From: Zygnema cylindricum
Lineage: Eukaryota > Streptophyta > Zygnematophyceae > Zygnematales > Zygnemataceae
Assembly (NCBI GenBank): GCA_037447655.1
Contig: JBBHKE010000652.1
Span: forward strand, 49,288 to 113,287
Reading direction: 5' to 3'
DNA length: 64,000 bases
The notes beneath the pieces are model-generated. The model worked only from the letters and a program-made list of their open reading frames with translations, did no database searches and had not been told where the DNA came from. A program made the position numbers and the translations under genes. Below, in pieces: positions 12,290 to 23,189 of this stretch. How positions within the stretch are numbered: the first letter of the stretch is position 1; each line of letters opens with the position of its first letter.

Positions 12290-13292
12290 CTAAACCTCTA
12301 TTAAGCTAACGCTGCCTTTTTCTTCCCCTCCACCGTTTCGTGCATCATCATCCTTCACCATGTCGCCATGTGGCGCGTCCTCGCCGGCTTTTTCTTCCAG
12401 TACCTGTGGACGCCGCGGGACTGTCACAGTCACAACTCCCGCCATAATTGCTGACGTGGCAGCCTCCAGCGCAGCGTCCTTTGGCAGCGAGACCCGACGC
12501 TCGCGGCATCCAAACCTTCGCTCTCGAAGCAACACCTGTCCGTCTTCCCCTTCGCCGCCACGCGGCAGCTTGCGGTCCACACGGATCTCGAGCACATCGT
12601 TCACATGGGTCACGCTGACATCATCAATCTGCGCGCCTGCAGCATCCCCTCGCAGTGTGTAACCGCCGACTGAGGCGACCATGTCCACCCGCATGTGACG
12701 CTTGTCACACCCGTGACTTTTGTCACGCTTCTCACCCTTTACGAGTGCGTCTCCCCTCTTTGCATGTCGGCGCTTTTTGTGATGGTCATCTTCATCTCCG
12801 GAACGTTTGCCTTTCCCGACGTGACGTCCGTGACGGTGATTGTCACGTCGTACGTGACGGTTTGAGACGGCAACCTCCATCGATTCGGTTGTGTTTCCTC
12901 CCTCTTTGTTGAAATTGATGTCTTCGAGTTTCCTCACTGTCTCTCTCCATATCAGAAGGATACCTCCCTCGCCCTCCACGACGATGATGTCCACCCCGAC
13001 ACCTGTGACATTTCTCACGCCCTTTTTCTCCTGTCCATCGTTTCTCCTTGCCATCAGTGAGAGTATCTTTGACCGGCCATTCTGTCGGTTCTCCGCCTGC
13101 TGTCATATCCTCTCCCTCCCCTCTTGCACGCCTCAAGTGGCGCCACGCCCCTCGTCCATGGCCGTGTCTCCTCCCCCGTCCATCCGCACATTTCTTCACA
13201 CGGCCATGGCTGCGAGAGGGAAAATCTCTGTGTCTTCCTGGGTGAGGGGAAGAGAGTGAGAGAGTTTCCATTGCGATACTGTCGGCTGCCAT
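12290..13292 (-). pseudogene. Small heat-shock-like protein, copy 3, frameshifted
   Basis: The ATG at 13292 matches those of copies 1, 2 and 4, and the basic arm reads normally to about 12950. The unit then has 13 bases between TCCTCA and TATCAG (12937-12949) where the other three copies have 9. The extra 4 bases look like an added TCTC slip and shift the frame. The rest, including a complete alpha-crystallin domain (GVVTVTVPRRPQ) and the acidic tail, continues open in another frame from about 12950 down to 12290. No splice pair that would remove the shift is evident. I read it as a recent pseudogene; a sequencing error at the CT run is possible. Confidence 0.72.
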
Positions 13293-13367
13293 TTTTCCTT
13301 TTGTACTATGAAGCGGGAAGATAGAAATTGAGGAGAGAAGAGGGAAGGAGGAGAGGGGAAAAATGAA

Positions 13368-13536
13368 ATGACGAGTTTTGGAATTGCTTGACTGGTGGTG
13401 TATGGTGTCGGCTTCTTGTGGAACAGACAAACGGTGGAAGTTGAGAATAATGAGTTTCGGGATTCCTTTTTATAACTGAGAGACAACCTAACTGGTGTAC
13501 CTGTGTGGTTCTCAAGATAACGATTTTTGGAATTCC
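13368..13536 (-). promoter_or_regulatory. sHSP copy 3 promoter with triplicate motif
   Basis: Motif copies lie at about 13368-13390, 13444-13470 (GAGTTTCGGGATTCC, one change) and 13514-13536 (CGATTTTTGGAATTCC). The TATA box reads TATAAAAAGG, minus strand, near 13473. It is kept although the gene is frameshifted, which fits a recent lesion. Confidence 0.52.
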
Positions 13537-14683
13537 TTATTTTTGTTGTGGATTCCCTGACGCCTCATTGGCTCACGGTATCGTGAGGCGCACGCTGTGA
13601 GCCGTTCGATGTGATCGGACTTTTAAAAAAAAATTGGATGCTTCGGGGACACGGTTTAGTACACCGCCAGTCGCTATTAGAGTAAATAACGCTAATTCGG
13701 TGCCCTTTTTTCAAAAAAAAAACCTGAAATACAATCCATAATTATATTTTTTCCATTATTCCAATTAGGGTTTTATTTCAATTGGCGTTAATAATGGAAG
13801 TACACTGCGATGGAAATAGTGTTGCGTACGGACAGGGTATCTCCGTACGAAATGGTACTTTTTGAATTACAAAGGCATAAAAAGACATTTAACATTATTG
13901 CGCACACATGTGAATGTGCACTGGAAGAAAGAGACGCAAAATCGTCGACAAAAATCACGTTCTCATGTGTTCGTCCGTCGACCGTGTGAACAGCACAACG
14001 TCGTACGAATTGTCAGATTTTGTACGGGTACACATATTAATGTAGACATCGAAAGGGCGGGTATTTATTATTCAGGACAACCCAAATTACAGTTAGGGAT
14101 TAATTAGTATTTATATTTTTTTTCAAAAAAAAAAAAATCGCGATTAGCGTTAATAACACTATTTTTTTTTACGCTATTTATTCCTTTACTCTAATAGCTA
14201 GTGTTGTGTATCGGTAAAAAAATTATCGCGATAACACCGATGCTGATAGTTATCGGTTATCGAACGGTAAGAGGTCTCGATATATCGGTCTGAGACCAAC
14301 AAATTCCATATCGGCAATAACTTAAAAAAATATAGTATGCATACAATAGTACTTTATAACATACTGTATTATATTATTGACTTTATATAGCGTGGTATGC
14401 CACGTATAAGAACCTGTTCTGTCTCTGTTTAACTGCGATTTATTACGGACAGCACAACACATAAACTTTGGCAAGTTAACTGAACAGAAATTTTACGGCA
14501 ACTTACGGAATTGTACTGACAAACTGGTGAACATGGATCGGTAAAAGTACAGCGAACGCAAAATAACATTATGCGCGACGTCGGAATCGAAAGGACGCCT
14601 TGGAATGAGAAAATACGAGCGGACGACCAGTTTGAGCGCCGGCGACCCCGGAACGGCTCTTTTGGCAACTTATGCCAAAAAAG

Positions 14684-15617
14684 TACAGTACACCGCGAAT
14701 CGTAATTAGAGTAAATTACTCTAATTCGGTCGTTCGAAATTTCGACTCTATCACATCAAATAGTGAAAATGATTCTAATTTTTTCATTATGCTATTTAAG
14801 GTAAGGCTTAATTAACGTTTTTAATTCTAATATATGTTCGTTTTAAATAGTGTGGAGTACGGACGGCGTCCGACCGTGCAAAATTGTACTTTTATAAGAA
14901 AAAAAGTACAAATAATGATTTAATACAGGCCATTATCATGTAACTGCGTTTTAACAAGCCGCGTAGTGCAAACGTCATAGTGACGATAAACTGTACGTTT
15001 TGTCAGATTCTGTACAAATACCTTATTTACGGTAGAGGATATTAGCTTGCCAAATTAGAGTACACCGCATAAATTAGAGTAAATTCCTTTTTGAAACAGT
15101 TCTATCACATAAATTAGAGTAAACTACTCTAATTATTTTTTTCTCTTTTTTTACTCTAATTTTTTCATTACTCTATTACGATGCGCGGTGTAGTGTTGGG
15201 TATCGAGGACCCATTGCCGATATTCGATATATATCGAATTTCATGTACCCGATATTCGATATATCGCGATATATCGCTTCGATATATCGAATTTCAAATT
15301 ATCGCCGATATATCGTATCGACGATATATCGAAAATGAAAATTTTACATTTTTTTTTCAAACCCCCCCCCCCCCCCCCCCCGCGCTCAGTGGGGGGGGGG
15401 GGGGGCAAAATATCCGTACGATTTTTCGTACGATTCTCCGTACTCTTTTCGTACGGTTTTCCATACTCTGACTGTACGGATATGCAATTTTTGCGATATA
15501 TATCGCGATAATTTATGTTGGTCCCGGTACGATATATCGAGGAATCTGCTCGATCAATATTCGATATATCGAATATCGAAATATTCGCGATATGAAACTA
15601 CCCGATACCCAACACTA
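14684..15617. mobile_element. hAT-like element 3 nested in element 1
   Basis: The body is 15191-15617, with ends TAGTGTTGGGTATCG and CGATACCCAACACTA. The 8-bp word CAAAAAAG lies at 14676-14683 on the left and 15618-15625 on the right, so it is the target duplication. A 500-bp TA MITE (14691-15190) sits in the first TA of the left end, leaving a stray CAGTA. The centre holds a long C run facing a long G run (about 15362-15405), and CGATATATCG palindromes repeat. Confidence 0.7.
14691..15190. mobile_element. 500-bp TA MITE, copy A
   Basis: The ends are CACCGCGAATCGTAATTAG and CTATTACGATGCGCGGTG, with TA on each side (14689-14690 and 15191-15192). It is a near-identical, inverted copy of 38977-39476, which is also 500 bp long. 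No ORF. Confidence 0.8.
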
Positions 15618-16073
15618 CAAAAAAGCCATTAGATTACACGTGGCAGGTCCTAGTGGATCCCAAGGAAGAAAGGGACAAAGCCATGGCGTCGGATGTGAAA
15701 GGTACATCGTTTTACTGGATCTGTACCAAAACCGAATAGATATCATGGCGGCTACTGTAATTTCTGTGTACTTTTTATGCGATCAGATTGGTAGACACCT
15801 CAGTAGATGGGGGCTATAAGTAGGGCGCGTCCGGGGAATAACACGTACAGTTGAGTGTACTAGCCGTACATTTATCTGTAAGGTTTGTACGGATAATGCC
15901 GATAGTTATCGATATCGGTGTTATCGCCGATAACAACCGATAAATATCGGCTATCTATCGGCGATAACACCGATAACGATATATCGTACCAATATATCGA
16001 TTATCGGATACCCGAAAAAAGGCCCATATCGGTTATTAGCAAATCCTAACCGATACACAACACTACTAATAGC

Positions 16074-17560
16074 TAGTGTTGGGTATCGGGTAAATTCATA
16101 TCGCGATAATTTCGATATTCGATATATCGAATATCGATCAAGCAGACTCATCGATATATCATACCGAGACCAACATAAACCATCGCGATATATATCGCGA
16201 TGTATAGTATTTTTTTAAATTTAATATTTTATATTTTAATATAATATGTTATTATAGCGAAAAAAACAAATTGTACGACGTGATTTTCGTTCCGTGACTT
16301 AAAGGTAGACGCCGCAAAATGTAACCGACAAAAATGTACAAATTCTGTAATTCATATGATTACTTATTTGGGGTATGGTTACATGAGGAGGTATCTGTAT
16401 AGTACGGACATCAAAATTTCTGTATTACAGAGGCCTCGGTTAACATCGCATATCTTCTATAAACAAGTTTTTACATACGTGTTTTGATTCGAGTGGTCCT
16501 TGGAAGTTGACGATCAAATCTCTAAAATCGTCAAAGATTTGAGAACCGACCATTTTCGTATGGAAATCCGTACTTGCGTATTACGTACGTGTATTTCGCA
16601 AGTGTACCGCGTCAATGTACCTCAAAGATCTCCTTCACTCTGCTGACTTTCAGGAAAAAACCGTATTTCTTTTCGGCATAGATTTTACGGTCATCTTGTC
16701 AGAAGGCTCGTGACTTTGGAGCATAGTTCAAAAGTAGGTGAAAGTAGGCCCATACAGTATGCCTATTGTATGCAAAACATACAATATGCCCTTAAGACCC
16801 ATATTGTATTGGTCGAAAAATGAAAAAAAGGTTAAGAGGGTTGAGTTGCACATCGATCGATAGAGAATTAAACGGCATGTCTAAGTTTTGAAAAAAAATC
16901 CGACAAAAAATATTTTTTCTGTGAATTTTGAGGTGTTTTTTATTTCAACCGTCAGATTTAGACGATCGGACGGTCTCTGATCAAAGTAGCGATCTTAAGA
17001 AGATCACATGAAAAGCCCATAACACAACTTACGATAGGACAATTTGTCATACTAGCGTCTGCAATTTTGAAGGTCACACTAAATAAAGCCTCAAATTGAC
17101 CAACCAGGTTGCCCGTCCGCGTTTTTTTTTTTTTTTCCGGGTTTTTTTTCCGGCGGAATGTCATCCTACGCCGCGTCAGTTCGCTACAAAATTTCGTCAG
17201 GTGGCGTGCGCTGTATTATGATCATACGTCATATTCGTACGATCGTACAAGAGTGTCCGCAACTCACACCCATACAATATGCCTGCTCTACGCGAGTTTA
17301 GTGCCAAGTTTTGTGCGCCTACCAAAGGCCTACCATAAAAACGCCTACTTTTGAACTATGCTTTGGAGACCTGTGATGTTTTTTTTTTTTTTTTTTTTTT
17401 AAATGCCTCGATATATTGACGATACGATATATCGGTGGCATATTAACTAAATATCGCAATATTTCGATAATCGATATATCGAGGCGATATATCGATTATC
17501 GGGTACCTAAAATTCGGTACATATCGAATATGGGCAATTTGTCCTCGATACCCAACACTA
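16074..17560. mobile_element. hAT-like non-autonomous element 2, in tandem with element 1
   Basis: The ends are TAGTGTTGGGTATCGGG and CGATACCCAACACTA. The flanking CTAATAGC at 16066-16073 is shared with element 1, and a third copy of the word lies at 17561-17568. Two related elements therefore sit side by side using the same 8-bp target. Most of its interior is a further element at 16722-17360. Confidence 0.75.
16722..17360. mobile_element. Element with AGCATAGTTCAAAAGTAGG ends, copy A
   Basis: The left end is AGCATAGTTCAAAAGTAGG and the right end its complement CCTACTTTTGAACTATGCT, bordered by TTGG on both sides. Just inside lie repeated words CATACAATATGCC and CCCATATTGTATTGG. Its left end recurs at 63914 at the window edge. 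Superfamily unknown and no transposase. Confidence 0.65.
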
Positions 17561-17581
17561 CTAATAGCGATTGACGGTATA

Positions 17582-17851
17582 CATTCCGAGTAGTGCCTGT
17601 CACGTTACAATGCCCTGTCCTTTCCATCCCCATGAATTCGGAAAAGCGAAAACTAAAGGACACACTGTAATACTGTATATTTACCATGTATTATGTATTG
17701 TACGGCTATCCACGTACAATATGCGTATGGTATGGGTGAATTCCATATAGCGTTTCCATACCTTTTCGCACCTTAAAAGTCATCTTTGGACACCTCCTAT
17801 TGGTTTGTCATAATCGAGGCTATCGGAGAAATAAATCAAAAGTTCGGTTTA
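17582..17851. other. Resumed array sequence after the nested insertion
   Basis: From CATTCCG onward the sequence aligns with units 1, 2 and 4 (CCTGTCCTTTCCATC, then a hairpin MITE relic at about 17650-17775). This shows that the inserted block is bounded cleanly. Confidence 0.7.
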
Positions 17852-18646
17852 GGGTAACCTTCCATCAGGCGAAAAGTGGGGTTGTTTACTGGAGAAAGTA
17901 CCGTTCCGTACTAGGCCGTACTGTTTTTTTTTTTTTTTTTTCAAAAGATGTTTACTAAAAATTCGTTGAGATTCTCCAGACTTCTTGGAGAGAACTACCA
18001 CCGTCCGATTTTCAATTTTCGACGCAAACGCTTCTTGTTTCCAGTGCGTAGCTAGTCTCCTCCAACTGTCCTCGGGAGGAGAGTTTGTGATTACTGGACG
18101 CGTGTTTTGGTCCACTTGTAAAGTCAGAGTCGATCCACGACAGACGCGAAGTTATAAACTTACATGTGGCAATTGGAGTGTACCGTGTGACATGAAAGCC
18201 ACCCTGTTCGACGACAAAAAAATCTTGGTTGTGTGGTCGACGACAAAAAAAACTTGGTTGTAAGACATCCTGTGACGTTTCCTTCATAAATGTGCGATAC
18301 AGCGATTCACGTACAGATGGTACATCCTTGGACATTTGTACAAACTTTAATTTTGCAACGGTTTTCGTGGCCGTTGATACCACAACAACCGTAAGAACGT
18401 TCAGATTGTACATTAGCGTGACGCTACTAGATATTTTAATCGGCGTCCACCCGTACACATACGCAGCTGCGATTTTGTCCTTTTGGAAATGATGATTATT
18501 CCTGGGCGGCTCAAAAGGTCCTACGTGGTACCAATCGCAATCTAACACCTCATTCACTGGCACGACCTGATGGAAGGGTGCTACAAATTTTACTCCCAGT
18601 AAACGTGTTCGTACGATTACTGGGAACGCCTGATGGAAGGTTACCC
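17852..18646. mobile_element. PIF/Harbinger-like MITE, copy 1
   Basis: The terminal inverted repeats are GGGTAACCTTCCATCAGGCG and its complement ending in GGTTACCC. The 3-bp flanking repeat TTA lies at 17849-17851 and 18647-18649. TTA/TAA duplications fit PIF/Harbinger. Just inside the left end lies GAAAAGTGGGGTTGTTTACTGG, shared in shorter form with copies at 35158, 48377 and 63840. Open frames inside show no DDE motif. Confidence 0.75.
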
Positions 18647-18714
18647 TTACTGTTTAAAAATAGGTTTTGTGCGGAAGAGCCCACGTAATATGCACTTAAA
18701 AATGCAAAAGTCAA

Positions 18715-19965
18715 AAGAAGCCCATCGATAATGTGCGAAATTCATTTGGAAATTCAGGGTGGCCATCTTGGTCTCTGTTTCCTGCAGCATCTACTTCGAC
18801 TGATTCCATCTTTCTCTGACGTGTCTGCTCCGGATTATATCCTCAGAGCTTATATCATAGATTTTAGTCTCATTCACGCGAAATACTGACAGGATGCCGC
18901 TGCAACTTCAATGAAGCTTGAATGAGCTGGATGAAGCCGAGGGAATTGCTGCCGCAAGAGTTTCAGTATTTGCAGCAGCTGCAATGCGTGCTTCTAAGCC
19001 ATCAACATTTGCTGCTTCCAAAGCACCTATGGATATGTGATTTATTTATTCTGTCAAACGTCATTTATCTGCAGTCAGCAATGGAGTGATCGATTGCTCT
19101 TATCGCAATAGTAGCACTTCTTGCTTAGCTGCTCGAACCATGGTCGTAGTTCTGCCTTGTTGTTGGTCGTATTTTCTGCTTGAATCAAATACAGTTCCCT
19201 CCATGGCATTCACAAGTCCAGTCTCTTTCAGGTGAATAGCAAAGTTTTCAAAGGCCTTTTTTAAAATACAACCAGGTTACTGCACCCTTTATACTGCGAC
19301 ATCAGCAGTATGAAAAAAAACGTTCCGTCTACAAAAGGAATCTTCCGCGCGTCTGCTTCATTGAACGGATTATAGAGTTTAGTTACATGTTATTCCGTAG
19401 ACTTTGCGGGCTCTTTAAATGAGTAGATGTTATTCATTAAGATTACTTTTGCCATTGGAGACTCATCCACACACTTGTTTCCAAAGCTTGGCAAACTTCC
19501 CAGGCTCTCAATTTTGTTTTTATCCTACTTAGTTGGCTATTAGCCAAGCCTCCGATAAAAATTACTCCAGCTTTTATATCGCCTTCTGTCAAGCTAGCTA
19601 TTCGAGTTCTTATCTGTTTCAGAGATCTTGCTTGCATCGATAGGAACAGGTTTAGCTTTTTATTTTGTAACAATTGGCCAACGATCGTTTTCTTGTAACA
19701 CGATTTCAGCATTGATTTTCCAGTATATATAGCCAGTCCCGTCAAACTTTTCTAATTGTGGATATAGATGCATAACCCGTGAAAGTGTGTCTGAATCAGA
19801 ATCAAATAATATCAGAAAGGAAGAATCAACCACAGACAGAAGATGCAAGCTGAAAAAGAGTACGAAACTGGAAAAATAATTCAAGCTCGCCAACGGCTCC
19901 AGTAAAAACAAAATTTTATAACTAAGTAGCTTTAGGCTGGCAGAGTGCAGAGACAGAAGAGTCAT
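18715..19965 (-). mobile_element. Decayed Ty1/copia gag fragment (unit 3), best preserved start
   Basis: Minus strand 19660-19965 ends in LEKFDGTGYIYWKINAEIVLQ, close to the conserved start of copia gag (FDGTNY..WK.KAE). 19443-19745 continues with SLTEGDIKAGVIFIGGLANS and AWEVCQALETS. Frames change between the pieces. No pol region or LTR. Confidence 0.7.
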
Positions 19966-21551
19966 ATCACTGACTAGATATAATCTAGAAGTGACGGCGT
20001 TCTTTCTGAAATTTCTGGCTGAAATCTGTGGCTGCTATCTCGCAGGCTGCTAGTACAACATCATGTTAATAAAAAATGATTCTAATTTATAAGCCGCTCT
20101 CCGCAAGCTAAGCTGCTCTCTGGCGACTGCCGAGAATGACATGAAAGGTGGAATGTGTCTTCTATAGCCCACTGTATAGTTGTAAGTGTCGGATAATGTT
20201 ATTTTATTTTGTCACAGTGAGTATCCGATGCTGCTAGGCTGCAAGGTGTAAAAATCTGGAGGCCTATCCTGCTTTGCGCTTCCGAATATCTCAAACCCTA
20301 AAATATCCTTCCTTTTCTTTCCACATTAAATTTCCGCTCATCTCCTTCTTCAAATTTACTATGTCAGCACCATCCATTTGACTAGCTTCGTTGAGGAGAT
20401 CATCATCGCAAAAAAATAGGAAAGGTTGAACCGAAAAGATGAAATTTTGTAAAATAATCGCCACTAGTTTCAAAGGAGTCCAACAGGAGATTGAAAAACT
20501 GTTTTGGCAGCAGATGCAAAAACTAGACTTGGAATTTCAATCGAAACGAGATTGAATTTTATAGCACCGCTGTACAGTTGGCATATGAGCTGCAAATGTT
20601 TAATTTTATAGTTGAACATGTAGAATTGTTTTGGAGGAACTCCAAGGTTGCTGTATTCATTTGGATCACATTCCCTCATTTTTACTAAGGCATAATAAAT
20701 CACTCTGCATGACTAATTTAACAGCTTAATCGATTTCCTGAAAAGTAAAAATCGATATTTGTTTCAAATATGTTCAGAGATATGGTTAATAGAAGTGCAA
20801 ATAGATAAGTCCAAGATTGTTGGGTGAAATTGGAGTGTCAGTTACTACGATGTACCAAACCCATTCCTTTTCCACACTATAATTGACAATGTTCAGGCAA
20901 GTTTCTCGATCGCTAACTAGGCAAGTTTCTCGATCGCTAACTAGGCAAGTTTCTCGATAGCTAACTTTACAGCCAATGGCAGGAAAAATTGGGGTTTTCT
21001 GCTGCGACACATCATTCCTAATATATTTACTTTTTCCATTAAACTCCAAATAATCCAAACACACAAATATGCATTGCATTAAATTGATGACCCACATTCA
21101 CGCCACTCTTTAAAACAGAATTTGGCCACTTTGGAGATTGAAACCCGAGTTCTCTTAAATATTCATTTTAAACCTTGACCAAAATCTTCAACTTCAGTCT
21201 AGGCAGGCCCAAGGCATCAATCTGAAGATGGATTGTAAAAACAAACGCTGCATTGATAATACAAGTCTCATCACATTCTAGATCATTTCAAAAAACATGA
21301 TCATTTTCACCGTGATCATTTTTCCAAAACCATAATAAGCTCAGTTTTTATTTTTTTTCTGCTTTATGTACAACTCATAACTATACTATACTTCCTTACC
21401 CACGGAGATGGAAGCCACATATCTGGCACCACCTGTCAATGTTGTACAGTTGTCCTTACGATCTTTTCCCTCACTCTTCAAAAGTTTAACGAACTAAAAA
21501 GCTAAACGGGAGTTAAATCCACTTCTCCTGTCTCTCGCTTATCTATCTACA
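19966..21551. other. Array spacer without recognisable gene
   Basis: Unit DNA as in the other spacers. A short perfect repeat, three copies of a 27-bp unit containing AGGCAAGTTTCTCGATCGCTAA, lies at about 20892-20965. Nothing else is recognised. Confidence 0.5.
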
Positions 21552-22478
21552 CTAAACCTCCATTAAGCTAACGCTGCCTCTTTCTTCCCCTCCACTGTTT
21601 CCTGCATCATCATCCTTCACCGTGTGGCCATATGGCGCATCCTCGCTGGCTCTTCCTTCCGGTCCCTGTGGACGCCGCGGGACTGTCATCGTCACAACAC
21701 CCGCCATAATTGCTGATGTGGGAGCCTCCAGCGCAGCGTCTTTCGGCAGTGCAACGCGACGCACGCGACATCCAAACCTTCGCTCTTGAAGCAAGACCTG
21801 TCCCTCTTCCCCTTCGCCGCCACGTGGCAGCTTGCGGTCCACACGGATCTGGAGCACATCGTTCATGTGCGTCACGCTGACATCATCAATTTGTGCGCCT
21901 GCCGCATCCGCTCGCAGCGTGTAACCGCCGACCGAGGCGACCACGTCCACCCGCACGTGACGCTTGTCACACCCGTGACCCTTGTCACGCTTCTCACCCT
22001 TTACGAGTGCATCTCTCCACTTCGCATGTTGGCGCTTTTTGTGATGCTCATTGTCGTCTCCGAAACGTTTGCCTTTCCCAGTGTGACGTCCGTGACAGTG
22101 ACCGTCACGTCGTCCGTGACAGTTTGAGACGGCAATCTCCATCCATTCGGTTGTGTTTCCTCCCGCTTTGTTGAAATTGATGTCTTTGAGTTTCCTCATT
22201 GTCTCTATATCAGAATGAGACTTCCATCGCCCTCCATGGCGATGAGGTCCAGCGCGACACCTATGACATCTGTCATCCCCTTTTTCTCCTGTCCTATCCT
22301 CCTCCCCTTCTACACGCCTCAAGTGGCGCCACGCCCCGCGTCCATGGCTATGTCTCCTCCCCCGTCCATCCGCACATTTCTTCACACGGCCATGGATGCG
22401 AGAGGGAGAACCTCTGTGTCCTCCTGGATGAGGGGAAGAGAGAGAGAGAGTTTCCATTGTGATACTGTCGGCTGCCAT
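21552..22478 (-). CDS. Small heat-shock-like protein with basic N-terminal arm, copy 4
   Basis: A 308-residue intact ORF from an ATG at 22478. It has the same plan as copy 1: a basic Arg/His/Lys/Gly arm, an alpha-crystallin domain (GGYTLRADAAG, VDRKLP, RRFGCRVRRVALPKDA, GVVTMTVPRR) and an acidic C-terminal tail ending in SLMEV. About 20 residues of the linker after AWRHLRRV are missing compared with copy 1, near the place where copy 2 lost 28. Copies 1 and 4 are the two that keep every part open, so they are the best candidates for function. Expression and localisation cannot be judged from sequence. Confidence 0.7.
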   Translation of the reverse strand: MAADSITMETLSLSSPHPGGHRGSPSRIHGRVKKCADGRGRRHSHGRGAWRHLRRVEGEEDRTGEKGDDRCHRCRAGPHRHGGRWKSHSDIETMRKLKDINFNKAGGNTTEWMEIAVSNCHGRRDGHCHGRHTGKGKRFGDDNEHHKKRQHAKWRDALVKGEKRDKGHGCDKRHVRVDVVASVGGYTLRADAAGAQIDDVSVTHMNDVLQIRVDRKLPRGGEGEEGQVLLQERRFGCRVRRVALPKDAALEAPTSAIMAGVVTMTVPRRPQGPEGRASEDAPYGHTVKDDDAGNSGGEERGSVSLMEV

Positions 22479-22550
22479 TGTTTTTTTGTACTGTTGAGCG
22501 GGAAGATGGAAATTGAGGAGAGAGGAGGCAAGGAGGAGAGTGGGAAATCG

Positions 22551-22716
22551 AAATGACGAGTTTTGGAATTGCTTGATTGTTAGTGGGATAGGCTCAAAGG
22601 AAGAGACGAGCAGTGGAAGTTGAAAATAACGAGTTTCGGAATTCCTTTTTATAACTGGGAGACAACGTGACTTGAGTTCTTTGCGTGGTTCTCAAGATAA
22701 CGAGTTTTGGAATTCC
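22551..22716 (-). promoter_or_regulatory. sHSP copy 4 promoter with triplicate motif
   Basis: Motif copies lie at about 22551-22574, 22625-22648 (ACGAGTTTCGGAATTCC) and 22694-22716. The TATA box TATAAAAAGG, minus strand, is near 22651. Spacings match those of the other units. Confidence 0.57.
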
Positions 22717-23189
22717 TGTTTTCGTTGTAGATTCCCTGACGCCTCATTGGCTCACGGTGCCGTTTGGGGCACGCTGTGAGCCGTTCGATGTGATCCGATT
22801 TTTCGAAATTCAGGATGCTTCGCGAACACGGTTTGGTACATTCCGTGTCGCTTCCTGAAGCCTTGTCACGTGACAACTAGCCGGTCCTTTCCATCCCGTG
22901 AACTGAGAAGTGACGTGGAAACGGTGAGTCAGTTAACAGCGTCCTGTATGTCATTTTATACGGTTTTCCGCGTGGAATACGCGTATATTATGCGCTATAT
23001 TTCATGTCGCATTTCCGTACCTTTGCACACTAAAACTATGCCTTGGACAGCTCTTATTGGTCAGGCTAAAACGAGGCTATCGGAAAATAGATCAAAAGTT
23101 CGATTGGCTGCGCCAAAGTATTAAAAAACGTTTAGCGCGAGAAACGCCCATATATTATGCACTCAAAATGGTAAAAGTCAAAATGTTGG

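Larger units (their letters stand above)
14199..16065. mobile_element. hAT-like non-autonomous element 1
   Basis: The termini are TAGTGTTGTGTATCGG and its complement ending in ACACAACACTA. An exact 8-bp duplication CTAATAGC lies at 14191-14198 and 16066-16073. Eight-base duplications and TAGTGTTG-type ends fit the hAT superfamily. The interior is rich in CGATA/TATCG words and has no transposase. A second hAT-like element is inserted at 14684-15617. Confidence 0.78.
13662..17579. mobile_element. TA-target MITE opened by nested hAT-like insertions
   Basis: The ends are inverted repeats CACCGCCAGTCGCTATTAG (13662) and CTAATAGCGATTGACGGTA (to 17579), flanked by TA at 13660-13661 and 17580-17581. 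Sibling array units give the empty site: GGTTTGGTACATTCCG near 3734 and 22838 has a single TA there. The MITE itself is only about 560 bp (13662-14198 plus 17561-17579); the rest is two hAT-like elements. A TA duplication suggests the Tc1/mariner group, but no transposase is present. Confidence 0.82.

Noticed and set aside
18012-18563. 183-residue minus-strand frame inside the Harbinger-like element
   Set aside because: No DDE or Myb-like motif and not kept in the related elements at 35158 and 48377; the element looks non-autonomous.
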